A stretch of 64,000 nt of DNA from Galaxea fascicularis (taxonomy: Eukaryota; Cnidaria; Anthozoa; Scleractinia; Euphylliidae), in NCBI GenBank assembly GCA_948470475.1, contig OX419341.1, positions 26,777,817-26,841,816 of the forward strand. The letters are read 5' to 3'. Under the pieces are notes generated by a model, which was not told where the DNA came from, did no database searches, and saw nothing but the letters and a program-made list of their open reading frames with translations. Positions 23,238 through 34,133 of the stretch are shown here, one piece after another; within the stretch, counting starts at the first letter, position 1, and every line of letters starts with the position of its first letter. The position numbers and the translations under genes were made by a program.

Positions 23238-23373
23238 CCTGGGGCCAGTTCCTGAAAGGTGTAATAACTCTATTCCAGGGATAAATGTGCCTTATTTAGT
23301 TATTTACCCCTGGAATAAGGCACATTTATCCCTGGAATAGAGTTATTACACTTTTCCTGAACCCGCCCCAGGA
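23238..23373. mobile_element. Hairpin MITE in TNFR intron 7
   Basis: The left arm begins CCTGGGGCCAGTTCCTGAAA and includes GTGTAATAACTCTATTCCAG. It is repeated inverted after a short loop and ends CCCGCCCCAGG. Confidence 0.8.
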
Positions 23374-23661
23374 AAATTATAGGTCAATACCAGATATTCC
23401 TCCCTGTCTTGACGTGCCGGTTTTTTCTGCTCTGGACAATCATGCAAATGCACACAGAGAAAGTTAGAAGTCAAATTGATTGTTTAGGTTGTTGGTCTAC
23501 TCTTGTGTGAGGAAAGTGGTATGAGTAAGTTTTGAACAATCACACAGCCAAAGCGTGACTGGACAAAACCGAAACAAACGATTAATACTAGCTTATTACT
23601 TATTGTTTATTTCTCGCTTAATTGATTCTTACTTTTCTTCTTTTCTCCTTTTTCCTTAAAG

Positions 23662-23727
23662 TTAACCCTCAAGCTGACCGTTGCAAATATCGTCCGATTC
23701 AACGTCATACCGAGCATCGCTGTCACG
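23662..23727 (+). CDS. TNFR-like gene exon 8
   Basis: A 66-base exon (acceptor ccttaaag, donor TCACG|gtaagtg) that preserves phase 1. It encodes a basic Cys/His-rich segment, VNPQADRCKYRPIQRHTEHR and CHE. Supported by both splice sites and phase only. Confidence 0.68.
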
Positions 23728-24158
23728 GTAAGTGATGAAATAAAGGCATACAATGTTAATGCGTGAAATAATTATAAGAAACGAAATAATTTTGAATTAA
23801 ATTGCTATAGAGTGGTTTTCAATTGAGTCGTAAAACCAAAAATTTGTGGAACGAACGCGATCGGGAGCGACCGGCGAAGTCGCGAGAGCCGCCAGTTCCG
23901 TGCGCACCAGTACGAGTACGCTCGTATTGGCGCCCACGAAACTAGCGGCTCGCGGCATCGCTGACTATTGCTTGCAGATTTCGCTAGTTCCAGACTGCTC
24001 GTAGTCTAGTGATTTTGTGAAGGAAATGTGGCTTTATGTCATAAAATCCTCCACTGCATGTTGTTGATAAATGCTCTGTCTCATAATTAAAAGCACATTT
24101 TCATTGTCTACAAGATATCCTCCTTAATTTTTTCCTTTTTAAAAAAATTTTTTTGCAG

Positions 24159-24490
24159 AGTGTTGCCCGCAGCCTGACGACTCGTTTTTTCAACTTATAA
24201 ACAGAGAAAGATTGTGCCTGAAAGATCAGATTTGCAGAGAGCTTGGCAGCAGTTATAAAGCCTTAGCAATCAGCGCACGTGTGGGACAAGACTTGGCGGA
24301 ATTCGAAAACAGCCTTAATCCTGCTGAGCGTGTTTTGGACAGAATTAAAGCCTCGTTTCCTGAAACGAGGCTGAATGAATTCGAGGCACTGCTTCGTCAG
24401 ATTGAGAGACTAGACATTGTTCAACTCATTCAGAATCATCATTTGTCTTGTACTCTATGTCAACGGAACAGATTTGACTGGAGAGCCTAG
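24159..24490 (+). CDS. TNFR-like gene exon 9: death domain and stop
   Basis: Acceptor ttttgcag (24158); stop TAG at 24488-24490. From about residue 672 the sequence is a death domain: a first helix with LCLKDQICRELGSSYKALA, then SARVGQDLAEFENSLNPAERVLDRI, then LNEFEALLRQIERLDIVQLI. C-terminal death domains recruit adaptors such as FADD or TRADD in TNFR1/EDAR/p75NTR-type receptors, so the gene is a TNF-receptor-superfamily death receptor. Which vertebrate member it resembles most cannot be decided here. The domain lies at the extreme C-terminus, as in NGFR. Confidence 0.87.
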
Positions 24491-26243
24491 TTCGTTGTTA
24501 TTAGTTAGGTAGCTCAGAGATAATTTTCTAACTTATCTGGAGACGTTAATAAGTCATTTCATTGTTTGAGAGGACTAATGAAGGTCACCTCGGAAGGGAA
24601 AAGCCCTGGAACCGAGGTTGGATCCAATTTGAGCTCTATTCTTCCATCAACCCTAAAAGCATGGTCTGTGACTGCAGTTTTGGGTTTAAATCACTGAGAA
24701 AAAGAATGTGTCCCTTAATTCTCATGCTAAATAAAATATGCCCCTAGTTCTTCTGCTAAATATAAAATAAACGGACTAACACAATTTTCTAGCGAACCAG
24801 TACAACTGAAATGTCTCCACGTCTTAAAAAGAGGTTTGAAAAATATTAAAGTGGTCTTGAATTGTCTGAAATTAGGCCGCGCCCTCTTGATCTGTCTCAA
24901 TGTCTCGTTACATGAATGGACTGGCTCGGTTTTCCAAGATTATTACATGTAACGAGCCATGCCAGAGCTAGCTGGCAAGGTTTGGTATTACATGAGCAAC
25001 GCCTGAGCGGCATGTGACCCGCAGTCCTCTTGTGTTGGCCCGGTGAAAGCCTGACTCTCTACTAACTGGGGGTGGGGGGGGGGGGATGGGGCAGCACTGT
25101 TGTAGCACTGTTCGTCATATGCTCTTCCTCCTAGAATTTTACAGCCGAAGAATACGATCATTACAGAATTTGTGCCAGAATTTGTTTCACTGGCTTGTAA
25201 CAATTAATACTGGCCAACTGTTTACGTCTGAATTTATGGTTTCGTCCCTCCCTCTCACGAACTGGCCCATGACCCCCTCCCCCACCCCTATTAGACTGGC
25301 CTGTTTTACTTTTCCCGTCGACACTGTTTTTTTTTTTTTTTTCAACTTTTGGTTTTTATCAGATAGTGACAATCTATCGACTCTGCTAGAAAGGGCGCTA
25401 ATATCTAATATCTTTTGCCTTTCGTCGATTCGGCCTTGATCAGCGAAGGCGCTATCACAGACAAGCAAATTGAACACCGAGAACTTTTAAAAATTAAAAT
25501 ACTTAGCATCAGTCATTTCCGTGGTCGCTTGTATTTTTTAGGCATATCTATCCATATTTTAACAGGTAAATAAGTCTCCAAAAAATCGCAGAAATGCAAA
25601 CGTTTGTACTTTAATCAGCAGCATCAGTGTGGATCATTTAAACGTGCAAAACTCCGCTGTCTTGCTGAAATTCAAGCAATTAGTCAGCCAAAAAACTGAA
25701 GCATTTTATGAAAAATAAGAGGGTAACGCTCAAGGATTCTCGGACACATATCCCATTTATCAGTTTATTCATGTTGATATATACTTTTTCGCAGAACAGG
25801 CAAACTTCCAAGCTTGCTCGTTAATGACAAACAAGAGGCAACGAACGGACCAATTCAGTCGAATTAAGAAAGCTTTAGATTTAGTTGTGAAGTAAATACC
25901 TCAAAAATTCATGACACGAGAAATAAATTCTTTTGTTTATTTTTCAGAGTGGCTGATCATGCCATTGAAATGCTACAGATCTATCCTTTATGCACGGTGT
26001 AACGCCGTTGTTGTTTCTGGCCGGCCGACTTAAGTCATGCAACGAGAATCATAGATAAAACTGCTTATAGTTAGAGTTGTAATTAATTAAAGTTTCTGAT
26101 TTTAATTTTTAGAAAGATTTGTTTCTTTGTTGTTGAAAATGAAATCCCAAGTCAGGAAATTTCCCAGAAATGTTTTTCGGTTTCGCTTCATTGGTTGTGT
26201 GTTATCAGATATCATGAATAAATAAACAAGCAGTCACGCAACT
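24491..26243. other. Intergenic, TNFR-like gene to JAB-like array
   Basis: No gene recognised. Contains a G-run near 25070, a T-run near 25330 and AT-rich sequence; open frames look random. Confidence 0.5.
24730..24735 (+). terminator. PolyA signal of the TNFR-like gene
   Basis: AATAAA 240 bp after the stop codon, with a second AATAAA near 24767. Confidence 0.5.
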
Positions 26244-26268
26244 TTCCAAGAAAGACGGGAACAAACTG
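26244..26268. promoter_or_regulatory. STAT/GAS-like palindrome with GGAACA block
   Basis: TTCCAAGAA followed within 10 bp by GGGAACAAACTG, about 255 bp before the ATG at 26499. A second TTCnnnGAA (TTCTTGGAA) lies near 26314. Similar pairs occur at 36654, 45502 and 50939. Function is inferred from the motif only. Confidence 0.35.
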
Positions 26269-26498
26269 TCAAGTTGGATTGCTTTCTATTTGACGACCTT
26301 CGTGTTAAATCATTTCTTGGAATGAGGTAAACAATACGAAAACTTCACTTTCACCTATCGATTCCTTTGGGATTCCTTTTTCTGGGAATGTACAATATAT
26401 GCGTTTTTTATCACGGAGCTTGCTTGGTGAAGAAAGATTCAGTTCTGTTTTCAATAGCGGAAAGAGAAAGCTGCACTTTCCCTCTCTTGTGAGACCCG

Positions 26499-27371
26499 AT
26501 GGCCTTTACTGTTTACATTTTCAAGGAGGATGGCGAAAATCTGAGGACCGTTCTTTCCAGTTTGCGTACGGGAGCAAGTTTATTCGGGCAGTGGACAAGT
26601 ACTGGAAATCCAGTCGTCCATTTTGTTGCTCGAAACCCGACCGAAGAGACCCGTGGATTTTACTTGTATGAGAATTACAGATTGTGTCACATTGGCGAAT
26701 GGCGACCTACCAACGTCAACAGTTTCGAAGACGGCCCTAATGCAAGGAGCCGCCTTCTTTCGAAGTACCGAAAACAAGGAAGACAAGCCGATACTCCAGC
26801 GAGATTTTTGGTTCTTGATGTCAACAACAGGGAGATCACACCTTACCTCTTATCTAAAGAGAGAGAGCAGCGAGGAAACGTGGAATATCTTGAAGGCAAC
26901 AACCCCTTTGCATCACAGAGGCAGTATCCTGACTACACAATGATCCGTAACCAGCCATCGTACCAGCAGTATGCAGCCAGCCAACTTCAGCCGAGTCGTG
27001 GCCACGCTCCATCGCAGTCCCAAGCAGCTGAGGTCAAAACCCACCAGTGGTATTCAACAGAGGAAGGGACAGGAGTTCTTCAGAGGATACACGAGGAGTT
27101 TCAGAGTATTGCTCAGTCACGCCAGGTTCAAATGACTCGCAACACCGACACTCATGATATGTCGATGTTCTTCACTGACCACCGCAGAAAACAGTGGGAA
27201 GTTAGATTCCCACCCGATTTCCCTCGCCAGGGAGCGACGCTGATCGAAAAAACCGAGTCGTGGTACAACCAAGGTGAAAAACAGAAAGTGTTAAAGCAAC
27301 CAGATACTTCAGATGTTCGGAAAGCAGTGGAACGAATGGTGCGCCAAATTCAGGGATCTACTTGGTACTGA
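26499..27371 (+). CDS. JAB-like pseudoenzyme fused to one QWY repeat
   Basis: A single open exon of 290 codons from ATG 26499, whose start aligns with the JAB genes downstream (FTVYIFKED against FEVEIYEED). Residues 3-137 follow the JAB domains of 46095-53901 along their length: SLFGQW for DLFGLW, RLCHIGEW for GLCHIGEW, and EYLEGNNPF against the final RNPF. The catalytic parts are gone: the Glu of ETGG is absent (LRTGAS) and the His-x-His...Ser-x-x-Asp segment after HIGEW is replaced by RPTNVNSFEDGP. After a Gln/Ser/Pro-rich linker, residues 183-287 form one divergent QWY repeat with MTRNTDTHDMSMFF and WEVRFPPDFP. It is probably a non-catalytic binding protein. No intron is apparent; a spliced 5' UTR cannot be excluded. 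Confidence 0.75.
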   Translation: MAFTVYIFKEDGENLRTVLSSLRTGASLFGQWTSTGNPVVHFVARNPTEETRGFYLYENYRLCHIGEWRPTNVNSFEDGPNARSRLLSKYRKQGRQADTPARFLVLDVNNREITPYLLSKEREQRGNVEYLEGNNPFASQRQYPDYTMIRNQPSYQQYAASQLQPSRGHAPSQSQAAEVKTHQWYSTEEGTGVLQRIHEEFQSIAQSRQVQMTRNTDTHDMSMFFTDHRRKQWEVRFPPDFPRQGATLIEKTESWYNQGEKQKVLKQPDTSDVRKAVERMVRQIQGSTWY

Positions 27372-27572
27372 GAAACCAATGCAAGGAGGTCCAAACAGCG
27401 TTAGTAGACTTGTTAATAGACTTTTCGTTGGAAAGTGTGGTTGTTACTGAATATGTCTTCGGAAAATAGTTAGCTACCGAACTGACCTGAGCTTTAAGCA
27501 CTGTGTACACTTGCACGCGAAATTAAACCTAGGGTGATGATGATTAGAAATGTGAGCGGGAAAACCAAGAGG

Positions 27573-28010
27573 TTATGCATATGATGCACATCCCCCCCGG
27601 GGGGGGCAGGGACTCGCATATGAAAGGGACAGGGATGTTAGTCGTCTCGCTTAGGGGTGTAAATCTCGGAATTTTGGTCTCACTTAGGGTGTTCTGGGCA
27701 AAACGCCATGATATTCAGCCGTGAAGGACTCGTTTAGGGTGGCACGCGAGGGAGCGAATATGATGAACTGAAGATAACTACTTATGGGTAAAAGTATTCG
27801 ATGATAATGTCTCTGCCATCATTAAAAGTCCCTGCATTTTTCATTTGTCTGTGTTTTAACATGGTCGCTTTTAGGGGTCAAAAAAGGTTTGCCCACGCCC
27901 AGATCGGTCTCTTTTTAGGGGTTTAATTCAAAATTTCCGACGAGCATCCCCGCCCCTTTCATATGCATGTCCCACCCCACCTTCCCCGGGGCACATTCAT
28001 ATGCATGTTA
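27573..28010. mobile_element. MITE-like repeat with GCATATGA ends
   Basis: The left end TTATGCATATGATGCACATC and the right end, inverted, CATAACATGCATATGAATGT match. Inner inverted blocks share CATATGAAAGGG.C..GGATG. The interior repeats (T)TTAGGG(G)TG phrases. It begins about 200 bp after the JAB-like pseudoenzyme gene. Confidence 0.6.
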
Positions 28011-28677
28011 TGATTGTCTTGTTCGATAAGTTTTTTTTGGAGGGTATGTCTTAGCATGGGAATTTGGTTTCCCCCTACTGCCGTCCTGTTAACCATTTTT
28101 GCTCGAATGTATATGTTAGCACTAGTCCATTTGTATCAGTTATGTATGGTTACGAACTGTGATTAAAGATTAAAGTATTAAAAACCTTATTACCGTCAAG
28201 TCCATCGCTCTTGCAGTTTTGGACTAGGCAGCTATCAACGCTCACTGAGTAGGCAATTTGGTTCCCATTCGAGAGTATCTGTCGCATGTTTTGATTCTTT
28301 GGCTACAATAACGGCCTTATCATTTTCGTTTTACTGGAACCAAAGAAATTAAAGCACTGATCGCATCTCACCAATGTTATATAGTGTAAACAAATCAAAC
28401 ATAGTTTGTCAGAGTGTCGCCTTCGTATTGCTATAATTCAGTTTCAAAGAAGGACTCACATAAAACAACGGCATCGTGAAAACAAGACTCCCGTTACACA
28501 ATAATTTATCAAAGAACGCCCTTAACCCTTAAAGCCCTAAAATCAAAATTTAAATTCTCATTTCAATGTCGTCCCTCCACACATTTCCTACAGAAGTAGT
28601 GCACGAGGAGATATTGTTAAAATCATTAGTATAAAGCAAATCCATCTTGTGATCCCGTCCTTAATTCTCGTAGATGC

Positions 28678-28747
28678 TTCCCTGCTAGCAGAGGTCTCTC
28701 ACGACGAGGCAAATTTCTCTGCCTGAGAGACCTCTGCTAGCAGGGAA
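28678..28747. mobile_element. 70-bp hairpin with 9-bp target duplication
   Basis: TTCCCTGCTAGCAGAGGTCT... and its exact inverted copy form the arms. CGTAGATGC stands directly on both sides (28669-28677 and 28748-28756), a clean 9-bp target site duplication as made by Mutator-like (MULE) insertion. Confidence 0.8.
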
Positions 28748-28756
28748 CGTAGATGC

Positions 28757-30590
28757 TTGTTTATTCTACCCATTTGAAGTGTGGACTAAATTGCTACGCC
28801 AGCAACTAACATACATAGTTACACAATACATTCATATTTAACAGTAACAAAGTCATTTAGTCCATTAGTCCAACCAAGTGTGGTAACAAGTGAGAGTAAT
28901 CAGTCTCTTGACGTGGGAGAGGGGATAACATTCCTGAGGGGAGAATGCTGCGGCTCATCTTTGATGAACCTCTCACCGATCTCTAGTAGCAACTCGCCTG
29001 ACTCCCAGTGTATCTAGGCCTGCCATGGCCAAGTCGTCAACACACTCTACGATTACCACCGAAAATTATCCTTAAAACTTTCCTTAGGATGGATTCTAGG
29101 AGATGTTCTACGTATGATCTCTTAACCACTCTGTTTTATAACAAATATTAAAACCTACGTAAAGGATATAATTTATTAAAGTACAGATCATGTGGTCTGC
29201 ATGCATTGGGAAAACAGTGGGGACAACGCATACGATCGATGAAACCTGGGCGTCAACTGAACGATTTCGATTTCGATGGTAATGTGAAAGAAAAACAAAT
29301 GTTATTTACATCACACTGTCGAATAGTTCCGTTTCTTCTTGGAAATCGTAACACGATACGGATCAGCGACACAGCTGTGCACATCGCTGTCAATACGACT
29401 TTCTGTATCACACAAACATAAACCAGTTACTGGACGTGGTTAATGTTGAAATCATACTGGTAATTACAAAGAAGAAGCTACCAGTTGAAAAACACCTGAA
29501 AATTAACAGTAAATGTGAAAGATCTCAGTCAACACCAAAAAGACGACTTTTCTCGGAACCTCCACGTGACGCAAATCAAACTCTTCGGGAAAGGTTGCAG
29601 AAAGATGTCAAAGCCGCTTGCTCGTGGACTCAACTGAAAGTGTTTGACGCATGAGCCGATGGTCGATATGGTGCCCAACATCGGCTGCATGAGCTGAGAA
29701 CAAAACAGAGGAAGTTAAGATCTTGTCGTCGGGAGGTTAGTGGGAAGTAAGCTTTTGACCTTCGTTAAGCGGATAAAAATATGCAAAAATATGAGGTAGC
29801 TTACCAATGAACATTCTGCTTCTGCGTCTAACTGCTAAAAATGAAAAAAAAGGCGGCTCTTAGGGAAAAAGCCGAGAGTAAAACAGGCGAATGAACCGTG
29901 AAATGTAGTCTACCCGGCTTGAAGCGAGCGGAGTCAACTCAGGCCGCCATTTTGTTTCCAACTCCGGCTGATATGTTGTGTGACGATAGGTTTTTCGCCT
30001 GTTTATGGGATTCTCTCTGGACGGAAAACTAGACACGGAAAACTGCAACAATCAGGGGAAATTAGCTCAATTCACTTGGGCGAGAACGAAGCTCGTCACA
30101 ACTTCTGTACCAGGGATCTGACTAACGGGACTCGTCGTACAGCAGAGTAAACACGATCTTCAACAGCAGAGGTTATTCTGACTCAAGTCGTAACCGAAAC
30201 GTGATCCCGAAGCGACCGGGATCTCTCTCACGATGTAATCGCGATCTGATCGATGACCTAACCGTCTTTACAAGCTCAACTCGGTTGCTCATATGTACAA
30301 CAGTTCTCTTTGATTACACAGCTTTCTTTCGTCGGTCACGAAACTTATTCCTATTGGCGGAAACTGAATTAGTTTATTTATATTGCGGCAGAAAGCTAAA
30401 TTGCTCCTTCACACCGTGGACGGAACTAATTTGTACTCGTAACAACCTTTGAAGGTTTTCAACAGAACAGTTACCCCAAACAGTACAAACAGTACTCAAG
30501 AATTGGCCTAATGAGCGCATTAAATAACATTTTTCTGTAATCTATAGTTAAATAGGCTTTTGTCCTCATAAGGAGGCATATCCTAGATTT
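28757..30590. other. Intergenic, no recognised gene
   Basis: Open frames of 60-83 codons lack family resemblance. Part of 29860-30590 may belong to the 3' region of the LINE that follows on the minus strand. Confidence 0.45.
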
Positions 30591-30601
30591 CAGCTTTTTT
30601 A

Positions 30602-31970
30602 TTAAATAGTCAATGTGTAAATCCCAAGAAAGGTTAGGATCAATAACGACACCGAGAGGTTTTTCTCCAACTGATTCCTCAAGTCGATTGTATTGTCAAT
30701 GGAAAGCTCCAGAGTAGTTGTTTCACTGTGATAAAGTTTCTTAGCAGTACCAATGAGTAAGTACTTAGTCTTTTTACTGTTAGTTTGCATTTCATTAAGT
30801 TTAAACCAGTTATTTGCCTTACTTAGATTCGCATTTAGAGTTTGTTGTATATCGGTATAGTTAGCTCCGCTTAACCAGACAGTTGTGTCCACTTCAGTTT
30901 CTCTCAGCGGAAGAGGCAGATCATTCATATAGACAGAAAAGAAGAGGGGGCCTAAAATCAAGCCCTGTGGGACTCCTCTGTAAAGGTATGCAGGACTGGA
31001 GAGCACACCAGAGATTGAACAGACTTGTTTACGTTGGTATAAATAGGACCTAAACCAGTTCAATGTAGTACTTCGCAAATGAGCTTTGCTGTGAGAATAT
31101 CATGACTGACTAGGTCAAAAGCCTTACTATAAGATCTAAGAAAACTGTTCCTACTAATTCACTATTTTCCATAGCCTTTAGCCATTTGTCAGATATGTTC
31201 AAAAGTGCAGTTTCGCAGGAATGATGAGAGCGGTAGGCAGACTGACTTTTGTAAAGTAACTTGTTCATAGTTAGGTACCGAAGATAAGCTGTTGCTACAT
31301 GTCGCTCCAGAGGTTTAGAAAGTATAGGCAAAACAGATATTGGGCGATAGTTGCCTCTTTCGTTTGTTGAATCTTTTTTGTGAAGTGGTGTTACCTTGGC
31401 TGCCTTAAAGGTAGTTGGAAAAACACCTTAATTGATGCTTGTATTGTAAACATGCGCCACACCCATCGATATTGCTGGCAACGCCTCCTTTAATATACGG
31501 ATTCTGATACCATCCAGTCCTGTTGCTTTGTTTAATGGAATTTTCTTCAGATCTGCTTCAATGATTTCTTTAGTAATGGGCGGAATGCAAAATTGAACTT
31601 CATCATGTATGCGCGTATTGACAAAGTTTAGCAGAAGAGCATCAAGCTCGGACTGTGTTGTTATCAGGTCATCTAGTGGCTCTGGTGTTATAGCTAACGA
31701 GGTAAAATAATCATTAAAAGCATCCGCAATTTTCGTAGGGTCGTTTATATATTCTTCGTTAACTTTAATAACAGTTGGAGCTTTGGGAGAAGGTTTAGCC
31801 GGTGCACTCTGTTTTAGCAGCTTCCAAAGATTTCTTGTCTTGTCTTTGTTTTCGAGTATCGTTTCTTTCAAGTAATTTGACTTTGCATTGGAAATTAGTT
31901 TGACGACCTTGTTTAAAGTATCAAGCATGTGTACAAATTGTACCAGAATTGTCCTGCACGGAAATGGCAA
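30602..31970 (-). pseudogene. Degenerate non-LTR retrotransposon (ORF2, RT domain)
   Basis: Three minus-strand frames in the order of a LINE reverse transcriptase. 31428-31970: linker and RT start ending LKKIPLNKATGLDGI.I.IL. 31110-31331: LPILSKPLERHV, QSAYRSHHSCETALL and ELVGTVFLDL. 30602-31078: NWFRSYLYQRKQVC, GVPQGLILGPLFF and DTTVW, where the YADD active site is damaged. A TAA between blocks one and two and frame changes between two and three show it is inactive. The Ser-Cys-Glu-Thr-Ala and PQG-ILGPL blocks place it among Jockey/CR1/L2-type LINEs. Endonuclease and 5' end are not seen. Confidence 0.85.
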
Positions 31971-31975
31971 AACAC

Positions 31976-32624
31976 TACAACAGAACCTAACTCAACTACC
32001 AAAAATGCATGTTAAGCTTGTGTAACATTCGTCCTTCCTAAAACAACGGCGTCCAGGCTGAATTCCAAAAGCTAAATAAGCTAAGGCAGCAGTAAAAGCA
32101 AGAAGGCGATGAAAAGGGAAAATGTAATAAAATATGTTAATACACACGACGCTAAACTCGGTAAATACGACTGAATGAGGAATTGTGATGAGGGCGAAAC
32201 TTCGATTATTATACTTCCACAAACTATTTCATTGAAACACTGCAATTGAAAATGTCTCCTTTTAAACTTTAAATTAGAACAAACCCCAAGATAAATAACT
32301 GATAAAACTCTCCTGACAGTTAACTGTCCTTATTTCCTTTTTAATCCTTTTTAAATAACCTCTTAGTTTTAAGTTTCATATATTTTCTCTGCGTGTTAAC
32401 TCTTCGTCCTTTTCTGAGTCCATACATTTAACAAAACATTCTCAAGTTTGTCCATTTGGCGTGACAAGAGAAAATGGCCAGAACTGTGCAACGTAAGCTC
32501 TCAAAATGGCCGGCCAGGTGCTTTACCTAAAGGCATCATAAATCAGGGTACTGACCCAAATGACTTGACAAGAATCAAACGTAACTATGTTGTTACATCT
32601 TGAACAGGTCGACCCTACCAGACA
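31976..32624. other. Upstream region of kinase gene 1
   Basis: AT-rich, no gene recognised. A likely acceptor (cttgaacag) about 20 bp before the ATG suggests that a non-coding first exon lies further upstream. Confidence 0.4.
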
Positions 32625-33657
32625 ATGGCTGAGTCACCAAGAATGCTCGAAGGGATTAAAATAGTGGATTACAAAGAGCTGAAAATCCAGCGGCCCCTTG
32701 GACGAGGAACGTTCGGGATGGTTTATGTAGCGAAATACAATGACCATAGGACTCCTAATCTTGTCGTGATGAAGCAGATCTATGAACCAGTGAACGAATT
32801 GGCCAAGAACCTGTTCATAAAGGAAGCAAAGTTGTTGAATGGCCTTCGTCATGAAAATATCGTCCGAATGTACGGCATCTGCATGGGCCCACCAGTTATC
32901 ATCATGGAATATGTGTGTTTTGATTTCAAGCCATTTCTGAACACACCTCTACGGATAAATACCGTGGACAAGTTCCTTTTGGAAGTATCCAAACTGCCAA
33001 AATCAGACCAACGATTTGATCACCTGATTCCAGCGATAGCAACAGACATTACAAGTGGACTTTCATATCTGCATAGTTGTGAAATCGCCCACCGTGACCT
33101 AAAGCCTATGAACGTGCTGATTTCCAATCAACACTACTGTGACCTGAATGATAGTGACGAAATACAGAGGCAGAAGAGAGCGAGACCGGTCATCTGTAAA
33201 CTAGCTGATTTTGGCGAAAGCCGTTCAAAGTTGCTCCAGACAAACGGATTCAATGATCCCGATACCAATCTCGTGGCAAGAGGGACAACTCCTTTTATGG
33301 CGCCCGAAATCTTACTGCCCGAAGGAGTTGCATATTTGACCACGAAACTGTCCCTGGAAGACTTAAAAAGAGTAGACATTTGGGCGCTTGGGCAGGTATT
33401 CTACTGTCTTATGAACCCGGGTGCTTCCTATCCGTTCGAGCGTGAAGGGGTTGATATTCCCCAGTTAATGTTGATGCATCGACAGCGAAGACGTCCTTCT
33501 TTTGATCCAGCGTACCAAACCAAGCACGCTGACGTTTGGCACCGTGTACAAGAAGCTTTCGACTTTTGCACAAGACATGAGCCTTTTCAAAGACCCAGCG
33601 CCTCGCAAGTCCTGGACGTACTTCGTGGTCACCGCCCAAAAAGCAGACAACCAGCGG
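32625..33657 (+). CDS. Kinase-QWY protein 1, exon 1: protein kinase domain
   Basis: ATG 32625 (ccagacaATGG) opens a complete, apparently active kinase domain (residues about 18-335). Seen are the Gly-rich loop LGRGTFGMVY (G26, G28, G31), the ATP-anchoring Lys50 in VVMK, Glu67 of helix C, catalytic HRDLKPMN (Asp158), DFG (Asp195) and MAPEIL. The HRDLKPxN form and RGTTPFMAPE favour a Ser/Thr kinase of TKL-like type; the closest named family is not clear. The exon ends in phase 1 at GCGG|gttagt; reading on gives an immediate stop, as expected for an intron. Exon 2 adds four QWY repeats. The protein totals 807 residues and is collinear with kinase gene 2. Confidence 0.88.
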
Positions 33658-34133
33658 GTTAGTTTTGTATTCAATATACATACCTATCGTCACTTTCACT
33701 TTTTCTTCTTTTGAGACTCACTGGGAACAAGAGAATGATGCCAATCTGTAGCAGTCTCTCCCTCTCTCTCTTGTGAATAAATTGCTTACAGTTGGAACGC
33801 AATTCTTTGTTTCAGTGCGTTTTTGCTGCTCCCCATACTCTCCTATGTCTCTCTGGATTTCGTATGAAGGGTTTATTTCATACAAATGTCGTCAAGGCTC
33901 TACAGCACTTGTAATAAGTCAATTCTTATGTAAGGTTGAAATCATTATCCCTTAGTTTGGGTCTCAAATCAAGTTATAGGTTGGAATGCCGTTTCTCCCA
34001 AACTGGGTATTTGTTCTGAACTTGGATTGATCGTAAAACTGACCTCAGGGAGAGACTAAAATTTTGGAATTAAGGGGAAACATGTCGGTGATTCACTTTA
34101 ATTTATTTGATTGCAAATTTCTTTCCTCTATAG

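Noticed and set aside
24345..24375. Small palindrome (AGCCTCGTTTC / GAAACGAGGCT) in the death-domain exon
   Set aside because: It codes for conserved domain residues; too short to claim a regulatory hairpin.
34064..34133. N-terminal extension of the QWY array as a separate gene start
   Set aside because: The sequence is a polypyrimidine tract with an acceptor at 34133, and the phase matches the kinase exon.
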